Assembly (NCBI GenBank): GCA_018715695.1
Contig: DVLB01000111.1
Location: 1-36,756, forward strand
DNA: 36,756 nucleotides
From: Candidatus Galloscillospira stercoripullorum
Lineage (GTDB): Bacteria; Bacillota; Clostridia; Oscillospirales; Oscillospiraceae
Reading direction: 5' to 3'
Shown here: positions 22,076 through 30,900 of the stretch, in pieces
Layout: each line of letters begins with the position of its first letter
Numbering within the stretch: position 1 is the stretch's first letter
Program-made: the position numbers and the translations under genes
Notes under the pieces: model-generated
What the model was told of the DNA's origin: nothing
Databases searched by the model: none
Seen by the model: the letters and a program-made list of their open reading frames with translations, nothing else

Positions 22076-23545
22076 GTGAGGCGGTCTTTGTTGCCTGAGG
22101 CAGGAGGACAGGGGCGCTGGCGGCGGTATCTGCCGTGGCTGCTGCTGGTCTTGCTCATCGCGGCGGCGGTGCCCATGCTGTGGCTGGGGCTATATGCCCA
22201 CCCCTCGGCGGACGACTACGCCTACGGCGTGGCTGCCCACGCCGCGCTGCGGGACGGTACCTCCGTGCTGGGGGGCGTCTGGGCCCTCATTCGCAGGTAT
22301 TACGGCGGCTGGCAGGGGACCTATTCCGCCATCGCCCTCATGGCTCTGATGCCGGGGGTGTGGGGGGAGGACCTCTACGCGCTTACCACCGTGGTCATGC
22401 TGGGTATGCTGGCCTTCTCCACCTTTAAGCTCACCCATACGCTGATCTGCCGCATGGCCGGGGCGCCGGGGAGCTGGGCCATCGGAGCGGGGAGCGCCCT
22501 CACCCTGCTCTCGGCACAGCTGGTGGCCGACCCGCTCCACAGCTTTTACTGGTGGAACGGCTCGGTGTACTATACCTTTACTTATGGGGTCATGCTGCTG
22601 CTGGCCGAACGGATGCTGCGCCTGCTTTTGAGCAAGGATCTGCGGCAGAGCGTCTGGCCCCTGGCCTCCGGGGTGGTGCTGGCGGTCTTTGTGGGGGGCA
22701 GCAACTACGCCACCGCCCTTCTGACGGCGGTGCTGCTGGGGGTGTTGTGCCTGTCCTGCCTGGTCTGGCGGCGGGAAAAGCTGCCGGGCGCCGCAGTGGT
22801 CACCCTTGTGATGCTGGTGAGCTTCGCCCTCAGCGCCCTGGCCCCGGGCAACGCCCGCCGGCAGGCCCAGCTCACCGGTATGCCGGCGGTGGAGGCTATC
22901 CTCAGCGCCATCGGCCAGGCATGGGAGGACTTCGGAACGTGGATGAGCCCGGTGCTGGCCCTCTCCATGGCCCTGGCCGTGCCGCTGCTCTACGGCCTGG
23001 CGGGGAGGACGAAGCTGCGCTTTCGTCTCCCGCCGCTGTTCATGGCCTTTACCTTTCTTGTGTACGCCACCCAGAACACCCCCCACTTCTTTGCCGCAGG
23101 GACCGCCGGGCCGGAGCGCCTGCGCAACGTGGTATTCTTCTCCTGGCTGTGGCTGCTCTTCCTGTGGGAGTTTTACCTGCTGGGGTGGCTGCGCCGGCGG
23201 TTTGCCATCCATGAGAAGCTGAGCGCCGCCGCCGCCCCGGTCTGGACGGCCGTGCTGGCCGCGGCTCTGGCGGTGAGCTGTGTCCTGGCGGCTGGGGCGG
23301 GGGAGCTCACCACGGCGGAGGCGGTGAGAGAGCTCTCCGACGGCTCGGCGGCGGCCTACGATGCCCAGATGGACGCGCGCCGGGTACTCTATGAGGATAT
23401 GGAGGTGCGCAATGTGGTCCTCTCGCCCATCACCGCGCGGCCGAGGCTGCTCTACTGGAGCGACGCCGTTGAAGACGCGGACAACTGGGTGAACACCGCC
23501 ATCAGCAATTATTTCCTCAAGGACTCCGTGGTCCTGGTGCCATAG
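22076..23545 (+). CDS. polytopic membrane protein, DUF6056-like
   Basis: About 489 residues from a GTG at 22076, preferred over the track ATG 22034 because GAGGGGAGAA lies just upstream and the earlier part overlaps a GC hairpin. A basic start is followed by about ten to twelve hydrophobic segments. After the first (WLLLVLLIAAAVPMLWLGL) comes 'YAHPSADDYAYG', an acidic pair in the first outer loop, and then 'YYGGWQGTYSAIALMAL'. This layout resembles GT-C-fold membrane glycosyltransferases and the DUF6056 family, which carry such an Asp-Asp loop. A small outer domain at the end lacks clear motifs ('RRVLYEDMEVRNVVLSPITARPRLLYWSDAVEDADNW'). It may modify wall or surface glycans. It is divergent from the second cobalamin locus; no clear promoter seen, although 'ataaaaaatta' precedes it. 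Confidence 0.65.
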   Translation: MRRSLLPEAGGQGRWRRYLPWLLLVLLIAAAVPMLWLGLYAHPSADDYAYGVAAHAALRDGTSVLGGVWALIRRYYGGWQGTYSAIALMALMPGVWGEDLYALTTVVMLGMLAFSTFKLTHTLICRMAGAPGSWAIGAGSALTLLSAQLVADPLHSFYWWNGSVYYTFTYGVMLLLAERMLRLLLSKDLRQSVWPLASGVVLAVFVGGSNYATALLTAVLLGVLCLSCLVWRREKLPGAAVVTLVMLVSFALSALAPGNARRQAQLTGMPAVEAILSAIGQAWEDFGTWMSPVLALSMALAVPLLYGLAGRTKLRFRLPPLFMAFTFLVYATQNTPHFFAAGTAGPERLRNVVFFSWLWLLFLWEFYLLGWLRRRFAIHEKLSAAAAPVWTAVLAAALAVSCVLAAGAGELTTAEAVRELSDGSAAAYDAQMDARRVLYEDMEVRNVVLSPITARPRLLYWSDAVEDADNWVNTAISNYFLKDSVVLVP

Positions 23546-23574
23546 CACAGCAGGTGCATGACGCGAGAGGAAAT

Positions 23575-23624
23575 GTTGCATAAAGGCCGGGCGCTCTCCG
23601 GGCGCCCCTGGGGATATTTGCAAC
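23575..23624 (+). terminator. imperfect inverted repeat, possible terminator
   Basis: GTTGCA at 23575 and TGCAAC at 23619 enclose an inner GGGCGC/GCGCCC stem. It follows the membrane-protein gene but lacks a clear U run, so termination is only a possibility. Confidence 0.35.
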
Positions 23625-23651
23625 AAAGATAAAAAGAATTTGCAAAAACAC

Positions 23652-23680
23652 TTGACAGTGAGCGGGAGAATCCGTATACT
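23652..23680 (+). promoter_or_regulatory. strong promoter of glnA
   Basis: Perfect -35 TTGACA (23652-23657), 17-base spacer, -10 TATACT (23675-23680). Start expected near 23687, leaving a leader of about 87 bases before the glnA ATG. Confidence 0.92.
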
Positions 23681-23693
23681 GGGTCCATCAGTT

Positions 23694-23736
23694 GAGAACG
23701 AAGGCGTTCCGACCCAGATGGGCGGAGCGCCTTCTC
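23694..23736 (+). promoter_or_regulatory. structured glnA leader, possible attenuator
   Basis: One long stem pairs AAGGCGTTCC (23701-23710) with GGAGCGCCTT (23724-23733), one pair being G-U, and extends by GAG/CTC past a four-base bulge; the tail is 'gctgtttc'. The alternative is two small hairpins side by side: GAACG-AAGG-CGTTC, and TCCGACCC-AGAT-GGGCGGA. The two folds exclude each other, as in attenuators. The next gene after glnA is an ANTAR protein, a family that binds paired hairpins in nitrogen-gene leaders; however, the loops here do not match the six-base ANTAR loop pattern that I remember. Confidence 0.5.
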
Positions 23737-23773
23737 GCTGTTTCAGGGAAAAACAGGAAAGGGGATACCCGCT

Positions 23774-25105
23774 ATGGCGTATACGAAGGAAGACATCATC
23801 CGCATGGTAAAGGAGGAGGACATCGAGTTCATCCGACTCCAGTTCACCGACATCTTCGGCCAGCTCAAGAACGTGGCCATCACCGCCTACCAGATCGAGA
23901 AGGCGGTCAACAACCAGATCATGTTCGACGGCTCTTCCATCGAGGGCTTTACCCGCATCCACGAGTCTGACCAGTACCTCTATCCCGATCTGGACTCTTT
24001 CGTGGTCTTCCCCTGGCGGCCCCAGCACGGCAAGGTGGCCCGGCTGATCTGCGACGTGTATAACCCCGACGGCACTCCCTTCGTGGGCGACCCCCGGGGC
24101 GTGCTCAAGCGGGTGCTCAAGCGGGCTGCCGACATGGGCTATGAGGCCTTCAACGTGGGCCCCGAGGCCGAGTTCTTCCTCTTCCAGACCGACGAAGAGG
24201 GCAAGCCAACCACCAAGACCAACGACGAGGCCGGCTACTTTGACCTGGGTCCCCTGGACCACGGCGAGGGCACCCGTCGGGAGATCTGCCTGGCCCTGGA
24301 GCAGATGGGCTACGAGATCGAGGCCAGCCATCACGAGGTGGCCGAGGGCCAGCACGAGATCGACTTCAAGTACGCCGACGCTCTGAAGGCCGCCGACAAC
24401 ATCATGACCTTCAAGCTGGCGGTCAAGACCCTGGCCCAGAAAAACGGCCTCCACGCCACCTTCATGCCCAAGCCCATCTACGGCATCAACGGCTCGGGCA
24501 TGCACACCAACATGTCCCTGTTCAAACACGGCAAGAACGTCTTCTACGATCCCGACGGGGAGAAGGGCCTTTCCAAGGAGGCCTATGCCTTCATCGCCGG
24601 ACTTCTGCACCATGTGAAGGGCATGGCCGCCGTCACCAACCCGCTGGTCAACTCCTACAAGCGCCTGGTGCCCGGCTACGAGGCCCCCTGCTACCTGGCC
24701 TGGTCTGCCTCCAACCGCTCGGCCCTCATCCGTATCCCTGCCTCCCGGGGCCAGTCTACCCGCGTGGAGCTGCGCTCTCCCGACCCCTCCTGCAACCCGT
24801 ATCTGGCCTTTGCCGTGTGCCTGGCCGCCGGCCTGGACGGCATCGAGAAGGGTATGACCCCGCCCCCCGAGATCACTGAGAACATCTTCGCCATGGACCA
24901 GGCCACCCGGGAGGCCAACGGCATCGAGAGCCTGCCCGGCTCCCTGGAGGAGGCCCTGCACGCCCTGCAGAAGGACCAGCTCATTCTGGATACCCTGGGC
25001 GAGCATGTGGCGGAGAACTTCATCCATGGCAAAGAGAAGGAGTGGGATGAGTACCGTACCCGCGTCAGTTCCTGGGAGCGGGAGAAGTACATCATCAACT
25101 ATTGA
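23774..25105 (+). CDS. glnA: glutamine synthetase type I
   Basis: 443 residues, the length of the Bacillus/Clostridium GSI-alpha form. It makes glutamine from glutamate, ammonia and ATP in the cytoplasm as a dodecamer. Landmarks in order: beta-grasp domain with '[16 protein letters not shown]', metal/substrate residues in '[10 protein letters not shown]' and '[21 protein letters not shown]', the ATP and ammonium loop '[18 protein letters not shown]', '[17 protein letters not shown]' and the arginine segment '[20 protein letters not shown]'. There is no NLYDLPPEE-type adenylylation segment; instead '[19 protein letters not shown]' as in feedback-inhibited GSI-alpha. It has its own strong promoter and a structured leader. 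Start ATG 23774 has GGAAAGGGG about ten bases upstream. Confidence 0.97.
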   Translation: MAYTKEDIIRMVKEEDIEFIRLQFTDIFGQLKNVAITAYQIEKAVNNQIMFDGSSIEGFTRIHESDQYLYPDLDSFVVFPWRPQHGKVARLICDVYNPDGTPFVGDPRGVLKRVLKRAADMGYEAFNVGPEAEFFLFQTDEEGKPTTKTNDEAGYFDLGPLDHGEGTRREICLALEQMGYEIEASHHEVAEGQHEIDFKYADALKAADNIMTFKLAVKTLAQKNGLHATFMPKPIYGINGSGMHTNMSLFKHGKNVFYDPDGEKGLSKEAYAFIAGLLHHVKGMAAVTNPLVNSYKRLVPGYEAPCYLAWSASNRSALIRIPASRGQSTRVELRSPDPSCNPYLAFAVCLAAGLDGIEKGMTPPPEITENIFAMDQATREANGIESLPGSLEEALHALQKDQLILDTLGEHVAENFIHGKEKEWDEYRTRVSSWEREKYIINY

Positions 25106-25172
25106 TCAGCGGCGGCCCTGCCGTCTCTGATCCAGCTCCCGAAATCAGGATGAACGGGGAGTGAGAGACGCA

Positions 25173-25703
25173 ATGGAAAAAGTGATCGTTGCCTTTGAGA
25201 GCGCCAAGAGCAGCGACCGGGTCAAGGAGATCCTGGAGAGCGCCGGCGTCTCAGCCTGCATCCTCTGCCGTTCGGCGGCGGAGGTCAAGCGGGTGGTGAA
25301 CAAACAGAATGTGACCACAGTGGTGTGCGGCTATAAATTCGCCGACGCCTCGGCGGAGGAGCTGTTCAGCGACCTGCCTATCTCCTGTGCCATGCTGATG
25401 GTGGCGCCCCAGAGCCTGTTGGACCTGTGCGGAAACGGAGACATCTTCACCCTGGCCTCGCCGGTGGGAAAGAGTGACCTGGTGGCGTCAGTGCGGATGC
25501 TCACCCAGATCGGCCACCGGCTGGAACGTTTCGTCCGGCCCCGCCGCAGCGATGAGGACGCGGCGATCATCGAAGAGGCCAAGGCCGTGCTGATGGACCG
25601 GCATGGCATGAGCGAGGAGCAGGCCCACCGCTTCCTCCAGAAAAAGAGCATGGACACGGGCTCCAAGATGGTTCAAACCGCCAGGATGGTCCTGGACGGA
25701 TAA
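25173..25703 (+). CDS. ANTAR-domain RNA-binding regulator with pseudo-receiver
   Basis: 176 residues from ATG 25173; the track GTG at 25161 overlaps the GGGGAG ribosome-binding site. Residues about 1-115 look like a response-regulator receiver fold (VIVAFESAKSSDRVKEILESAGV..., SPVGKSDLVASVRML) but the phospho-acceptor position reads 'VVCGYKF' instead of a strand ending in Asp, and the N-terminal acidic pair is missing. Residues about 125-172 are an ANTAR domain: 'AAIIEEAKAVLMDRHGMSEEQAHRFLQKKSMDTGSKMVQTARMVL', three helices that bind RNA hairpins and stop terminators from forming. Directly after glnA (67-base gap) and before gltBD, it is likely to adjust expression of nitrogen-assimilation genes through their leaders. 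The signal is unlikely to be phosphorylation; it may act through protein contact, for example with GlnA itself (inference). Confidence 0.88.
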   Translation: MEKVIVAFESAKSSDRVKEILESAGVSACILCRSAAEVKRVVNKQNVTTVVCGYKFADASAEELFSDLPISCAMLMVAPQSLLDLCGNGDIFTLASPVGKSDLVASVRMLTQIGHRLERFVRPRRSDEDAAIIEEAKAVLMDRHGMSEEQAHRFLQKKSMDTGSKMVQTARMVLDG

Positions 25704-25730
25704 GAAAATAGCGTGTGACAACGTCGTCAT

Positions 25731-25780
25731 GGCCCCATCGGGCGACAGAATAAAATGACTGCCGTCCGATGGGGCCTGTT
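25731..25780 (+). terminator. hairpin between the ANTAR gene and dapF
   Basis: GGCCCCATCGG / CCGATGGGGCC, eleven perfect pairs with a 24-base loop, followed by 'TGTTCATTTC', a weak U tail. It may end the glnA-ANTAR transcript or be a read-through point into dapF. No good promoter is seen between it and dapF. Confidence 0.6.
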
Positions 25781-25809
25781 CATTTCAATCAATGGATCAG
25801 GAGGGCCTC

Positions 25810-26604
25810 ATGCAGTTTACCAAGATGCATGGTCTGGGAAACGACTATGTCTATCTGGACTGCACGAAGGAGACACCGGCGGATCTGCCGGAGCTGGCCG
25901 TGCGCCTTTCAGACCGCCATTTCGGCGTGGGGGGCGACGGGCTGATCTGCATTTGTCCGTCCCGCAGGGCGGATTTCAGGATGCGCATCTTCAACGCCGA
26001 TGGCTCGGAGGGGGAGATGTGCGGAAACGGAATCCGCTGCGTGGGGAAGTTCGTCTACGACAAGGGCATGACGGACAAGAAAAGCCTCACGGTGGAGACC
26101 CTGGCAGGGGTCCGCACCCTGGAGCTCCATACCACCGGAGGGACGGTGTCCGCCGCGACGGTGGACATGGGTGTGCCGGCCATCGCGCCGGAGCGCATCA
26201 TCACCGTTGGAGGCAGGGAGTACCGGGTGATCCCGGTCTCCATGGGCAACCCCCACGCGGTGACCTATTTTCCCCAGGTCGCCGCCCTGGACCTGAAGGC
26301 CCTGGGCCCCGGCTTTGAGTGCCACCCCAGCTTTCCCCAGCGCACCAACACGGAGTTTGTGGAGGTGCTGGGCCCCGCAAAGCTGCGCCTGCGGGTGTGG
26401 GAGCGGGGGAGCGGGGAGACCTTAGCCTGCGGCACCGGTGCCTGCGCGGCGCTGGCGGCCTCGGCGGCGGCGGGCTTCACCCAGCGCGCCGCCGTGGTGG
26501 AGCTGCCCGGCGGTGACCTGGAGATCCGCTGGGAGCCATCCGACGGCCATATCTACATGACCGGTCCGGCTGTGACCGTATTTGAGGGGCTGCTGCCCGA
26601 CTAA
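25810..26604 (+). CDS. dapF: diaminopimelate epimerase
   Basis: 264 residues; ATG 25810 follows AGGAGGGCCTC, better than the track start at 25792. It converts LL- to meso-diaminopimelate, a PLP-independent racemisation, for lysine and peptidoglycan. The two catalytic cysteines are in 'EMCGNGIRC' (Cys71) and '[10 protein letters not shown]' (about Cys207). Other family marks: '[13 protein letters not shown]' at the start, '[11 protein letters not shown]', '[10 protein letters not shown]' and '[10 protein letters not shown]'. It lies 20 bases before dapL, the enzyme that makes its substrate, so the two are one operon. Confidence 0.97.
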   Translation: MQFTKMHGLGNDYVYLDCTKETPADLPELAVRLSDRHFGVGGDGLICICPSRRADFRMRIFNADGSEGEMCGNGIRCVGKFVYDKGMTDKKSLTVETLAGVRTLELHTTGGTVSAATVDMGVPAIAPERIITVGGREYRVIPVSMGNPHAVTYFPQVAALDLKALGPGFECHPSFPQRTNTEFVEVLGPAKLRLRVWERGSGETLACGTGACAALAASAAAGFTQRAAVVELPGGDLEIRWEPSDGHIYMTGPAVTVFEGLLPD

Positions 26605-26623
26605 AGAAAAAGGAGGACCAACG

Positions 26624-27841
26624 ATGGCCCGTATCAATCAGAATTTTCTCAAACTGCCCGGTGGGTATCTCTTCCCTGAGATTGGCCGCCGGGTGAGGGC
26701 GTTTTCCGCCGAGAATCCGCCCATGCCTCTCATCCGCCTGGGAATCGGCGACGTGACGCAGCCCTTGGCCCCCGTGGTGGTGGAGGCTATGCGCAAGGCC
26801 GTGGAGGAGATGGGCCGCAAGGAGACCTTCCGGGGCTACTGCGAGGAGACCTGCTGCGCCTACGACTTCCTGCGCTTTGCCATCCGGGACTCCTATAAGG
26901 CCCTGGGTGTGGAGGTGGCCGACGACGAGATCTTTGTCTCCGACGGCGCTAAGAGCGACTGCGGCAACATCGGGGACATCTTCGGCCTGGACAACGTGGT
27001 GGCGGTGTGCGACCCGGTCTACCCGGTGTATGTGGATACCAACGCCATGGCCGGCCGGGCGGGGGAGTATGTGGACGGGAAGTGGACCGACCTCATCTAC
27101 CTGCCCTGCACCGCTGACAACGGCTTCTTCCCCGAACTGCCCAAGGGGAAGGTGGCCGACCTCATCTACATCTGCTCCCCCAATAACCCCACCGGCGCCG
27201 CTGCCACCAAGGAGCAGCTCAAGGTGTGGGTGGACTACGCCAATGAGCACGGCAGCGTGATCCTCTATGACTCGGCCTATGAGGCCTTCATCACCGAGCC
27301 GGGCATCCCCCACAGCATCTTTGAGGTGGAGGGAGCCCGGGAGTGCGCCATCGAGTTCCGCTCCTTCTCCAAGACCGCCGGCTTTACCGGTACCCGCTGC
27401 GCCTATACCATCATCCCCAAGGACCTCAAGCGGGACGGGGCCAGCCTCAACGCTCTGTGGAACCGCCGCCAGGGCACCAAGTTCAACGGCGTACCCTATG
27501 TGGTGCAGCGGGGTGCCGAGGCGGTGTTCACCCCCGAGGGCCAGCGGCAGATCAAGGAGACCATCGCCTACTACCTCAACAACGCCAAGGTCATCAAGCA
27601 GGGCCTCACCGACGCGGGGCTCACGGTGTACGGCGGCGTCAACGCTCCCTACATCTGGGCCCGCACCCCCGACGGGAAGGACTCCTGGGGCTTCTTCGAC
27701 CGCCTGCTGCATGAGGCCTGCGTGGTCACTACCCCCGGCGCCGGCTTCGGCCCCAGCGGCGAGGGCTATATCCGCCTGACCGCCTTCGGCGACGCCCAGG
27801 CCACCCGGGAAGCGGTGGAGCGCATCCGCAAGATCCTCTGA
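26624..27841 (+). CDS. dapL: LL-diaminopimelate aminotransferase
   Basis: 405 residues from ATG 26624 (AGGAGGACCAACG upstream), usual for DapL. This class I/II PLP aminotransferase makes LL-diaminopimelate from tetrahydrodipicolinate and glutamate in one step, in place of the acylated DapD/DapC/DapE route. Marks: '[23 protein letters not shown]' at the N-terminus, '[12 protein letters not shown]', '[17 protein letters not shown]', '[16 protein letters not shown]', '[22 protein letters not shown]', and the PLP lysine, about Lys250, in '[13 protein letters not shown]'. Two cysteines in 'EETCCAYD' are unusual but harmless. Its amino donor, glutamate, is made by the gltBD genes that follow. Confidence 0.97.
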   Translation: MARINQNFLKLPGGYLFPEIGRRVRAFSAENPPMPLIRLGIGDVTQPLAPVVVEAMRKAVEEMGRKETFRGYCEETCCAYDFLRFAIRDSYKALGVEVADDEIFVSDGAKSDCGNIGDIFGLDNVVAVCDPVYPVYVDTNAMAGRAGEYVDGKWTDLIYLPCTADNGFFPELPKGKVADLIYICSPNNPTGAAATKEQLKVWVDYANEHGSVILYDSAYEAFITEPGIPHSIFEVEGARECAIEFRSFSKTAGFTGTRCAYTIIPKDLKRDGASLNALWNRRQGTKFNGVPYVVQRGAEAVFTPEGQRQIKETIAYYLNNAKVIKQGLTDAGLTVYGGVNAPYIWARTPDGKDSWGFFDRLLHEACVVTTPGAGFGPSGEGYIRLTAFGDAQATREAVERIRKIL

Positions 27842-27864
27842 AAAATCTGAAGAGAACGTGCAAT

Positions 27865-27919
27865 GGGGCGCGGTCTCTCCCGGCGCTATGACGCCGGGAG
27901 AACTGCGCCCCGTTTTTTT
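27865..27919 (+). terminator. strong terminator just before gltB, possible attenuator
   Basis: GGGGCGC / GCGCCCC outer stem and TCTCCCGGCG / CGCCGGGAGA inner stem with loop CTATGA, then TTTTTTT. It is a very stable terminator. Only 31 bases separate it from the gltB start, and I see no promoter in them, so gltB mRNA must come through this hairpin or from a promoter before it. That makes controlled read-through plausible. Confidence 0.92.
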
Positions 27920-27950
27920 GGCGATCTCACCCAAGAGAGGGGAAAATCAT

Positions 27951-30900
27951 ATGAATGAGCAGAGAATGGAAGGCTACCGCCGCCGGGGTCTCTATGACCC
28001 GGCCTTTGAGCACGACGCCTGCGGCATCGGCGCGGTGGTAGACATCAAGGGCCGCAAGAGCCACCAGACGGTGGACGACGCGCTGAAGATCGTGGAGAAG
28101 CTGGAGCACCGGGCGGGCAAGGACGCCGAGGGCAAGACCGGTGACGGCGTGGGCATCCTGCTCCAGATCTCCCATAAATTCTTCCGGAAGGCTGTCAAGG
28201 AACTGGGCTTTACGCTTGGAGAAGAGCGGGATTACGGCGTGGGAATGTTCTTCTTCCCCCAGGACACCCTCAAGCGCAGCCAGGCCAAGAAGATGTTTGA
28301 GATCATCGTGGCCAAGGAGGGCATGGAATTTCTGGGCTGGCGCACGGTGCCGGTGGAGCCGGGCATCCTGGGTCAGAAGGCCCTGGAGAAGATGCCCTGG
28401 ATCGAGCAGGGCTTTGTGCGCCGTCCGGAGGGGGTGCGCCGGGGGCTGGACTTTGACCGGCGGCTCTATGTGGCCCGGCGGGTGTTCGAGCAGTCGGGGG
28501 ACGAGACCTATGTAGCCTCTCTTTCCAGCCGGACCATCGTCTACAAGGGTATGTTCCTGGTGGGCCAGCTGCGCAGGTTCTACCTGGACCTGCAGGACAG
28601 CGACTATCAGAGCGCCATCGCCCTGGTCCACTCCCGTTTTTCCACCAACACCAACCCCTCCTGGGAGCGGGCCCATCCCAACCGGCTCATTGCCCACAAT
28701 GGGGAGATCAACACCATCCGGGGCAACATCGACCGGATGCTGGCACGAGAGGAGACCATGTCCTCCCGCGTCCTGGCCCCGGATATGGACAAGGTCCTGC
28801 CGGTGGTCAACACGGATGGCTCCGATTCGGCCATGCTGGACAATACCCTGGAATTTCTCACCATGAGCGGAATGGACCTGCCCCTGGCGGTGATGGCGGC
28901 CATCCCCGAGCCCTGGCGCAATGACGCCTCCGTCTCCCGGGCCAAGCGGGATCTCTATGAGTATTACAGTATCCTCATGGAGCCCTGGGACGGTCCGGCC
29001 TCCATCCTCTTCTCCGACGGCGATGTGGTGGGGGCGGTGCTGGACCGCAACGGCCTGCGTCCCAGCCGCTACTATGTGACGAGCGACCACCGGCTCATCC
29101 TCTCTTCCGAGGTAGGGGTGCTGGACATCCCGGCCGGGCGCATCCTGCGCAAATCCCGGCTGGAGCCCGGAAAGATGCTCCTGGTGGACACGGTGGGGGG
29201 CCGTATCATCGGCGACGAGGAGCTCAAGGAGACCTACGCCCACCGCGCCCCCTATGGGGAGTGGCTGGACCGAGAGCTGGTGCGCCTGCGTGACCTGCCC
29301 ATCCCCAACCACCGGGTGGAGACATACAGCACCGCCGAGCTGCCCCGCATCCAGAAGGCCTTCGGCTACACCTATGAGGACGTGAAGGACACCATCCTCC
29401 CCATGGCGCGCACCGGCGCGGAGCCCACCGCCGCAATGGGCATCGACATTCCCCTGGCGGTACTGGACGACAAGGGCCAGCCCCTGTTCAACTACTTCAA
29501 GCAGCTCTTTGCCCAGGTGACCAACCCGCCTATCGACGCTATCCGGGAAGAGGTGGTCACCGACACCACCGTCTACCTGGCCGACGACGGCAACCTTCTG
29601 GAGGAGCGGCCGGAGAACTGCCGGGTCCTCCAGGTGAGAAACCCCATCCTCACCTCCACCGACCTCATGAAGATCCGCAATATGAAGCGCCCCGGCTTTA
29701 CCGTGGAGACGGTGTCCATCCTCCACTACAAGAACACCCCCCTCAAGCGGGCCCTGGACCAGCTGTTCCTGGCGGTGGACCGGGCTTATCGCCACGGGGC
29801 CAACATTGTGATATTGTCCGACCGGGGAGTGGATGAGAACCATGTGGCCATCCCGTCCCTGCTGGCGGTGTCCGCCATCGAGCAGCACCTGGTGCGCACC
29901 AGGAAGCGCACGGCGGTGTCCATCGTACTGGAGTCCGCCGAGCCTCGGGAGGTGCACCACTTCGCCACCCTGCTGGGCTACGGCGCCCGGGCCATCAACC
30001 CCTACCTGGCCCATGAGACCATTCATTCTCTCATCGCCGACGGCCTTCTGGACAAGGACTACTACGCCGCCGTGGACGACTACAACAACGCGGTGCTCCA
30101 CGGCATCGTGAAGATCGCCTCCAAAATGGGCATCTCCACCCTCCAGTCCTACCAGTCGGCCCAGATTTTCGAGGCCGTGGGCATCGACCGCCAGGTGATC
30201 GACGCTTACTTCACCAACACGGTCTCCCGGGTGGGAGGCATCGGCCTCAAGGAGATCGCCGACCTGGTGGACCGCAACCACTCCCGCGCCTTTGATCCCC
30301 TGGGACTGGGCACCGATCCCACCCTGGACAGCCTGGGCGCCCACAAGGCCAGGGCGGGCCAGGAGGACCACATGTATAACCCCCAGACCATCCACCTGCT
30401 CCAGGAGGCCACCCGGCGGGGAGACTACGGGCTGTTCAAGCAGTATTCCGCCCTGGTGGACGACGAGACCAAGCCCCACACCCTCCGAGGCCTGATGGAG
30501 ATGCGCTATCTGGACACCCCCATCCCCCTGGAGGAGGTGGAGAGCGAGGAGGAGATCGTAAAGCGATTCAAGACCGGCGCCATGAGCTACGGCTCCATCT
30601 CTCAGGAGGCCCACGAGTGCATGGCCCAGGCCATGAACATGCTGGGGGGCAAGTCCAACTCCGGCGAGGGAGGCGAGGAGCCCGACCGGCTGCGGGACAG
30701 CGCTCGCAACTCCGCCATCAAGCAGGTGGCCTCCGGCCGCTTTGGAGTCACCAGCGAGTACCTGGTCTCCGCCCAGGAGATCCAGATCAAGCTGGCCCAG
30801 GGCGCCAAGCCCGGCGAGGGCGGGCACCTGCCCGGGAAGAAGGTCTATCCCTGGATCGCCCGGACCCGCCACTCCACGCCCGGCGTGTCTCTCATCTCGC

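Noticed and set aside
23694-23736. Canonical ANTAR target with two six-base loops in the glnA leader
   Set aside because: Two adjacent hairpins exist, but their loops (AAGG or GAAGGC; AGAT or CAGATG) do not show the A1/G4 hexaloop pattern as I remember it, so I kept only the weaker attenuator claim.
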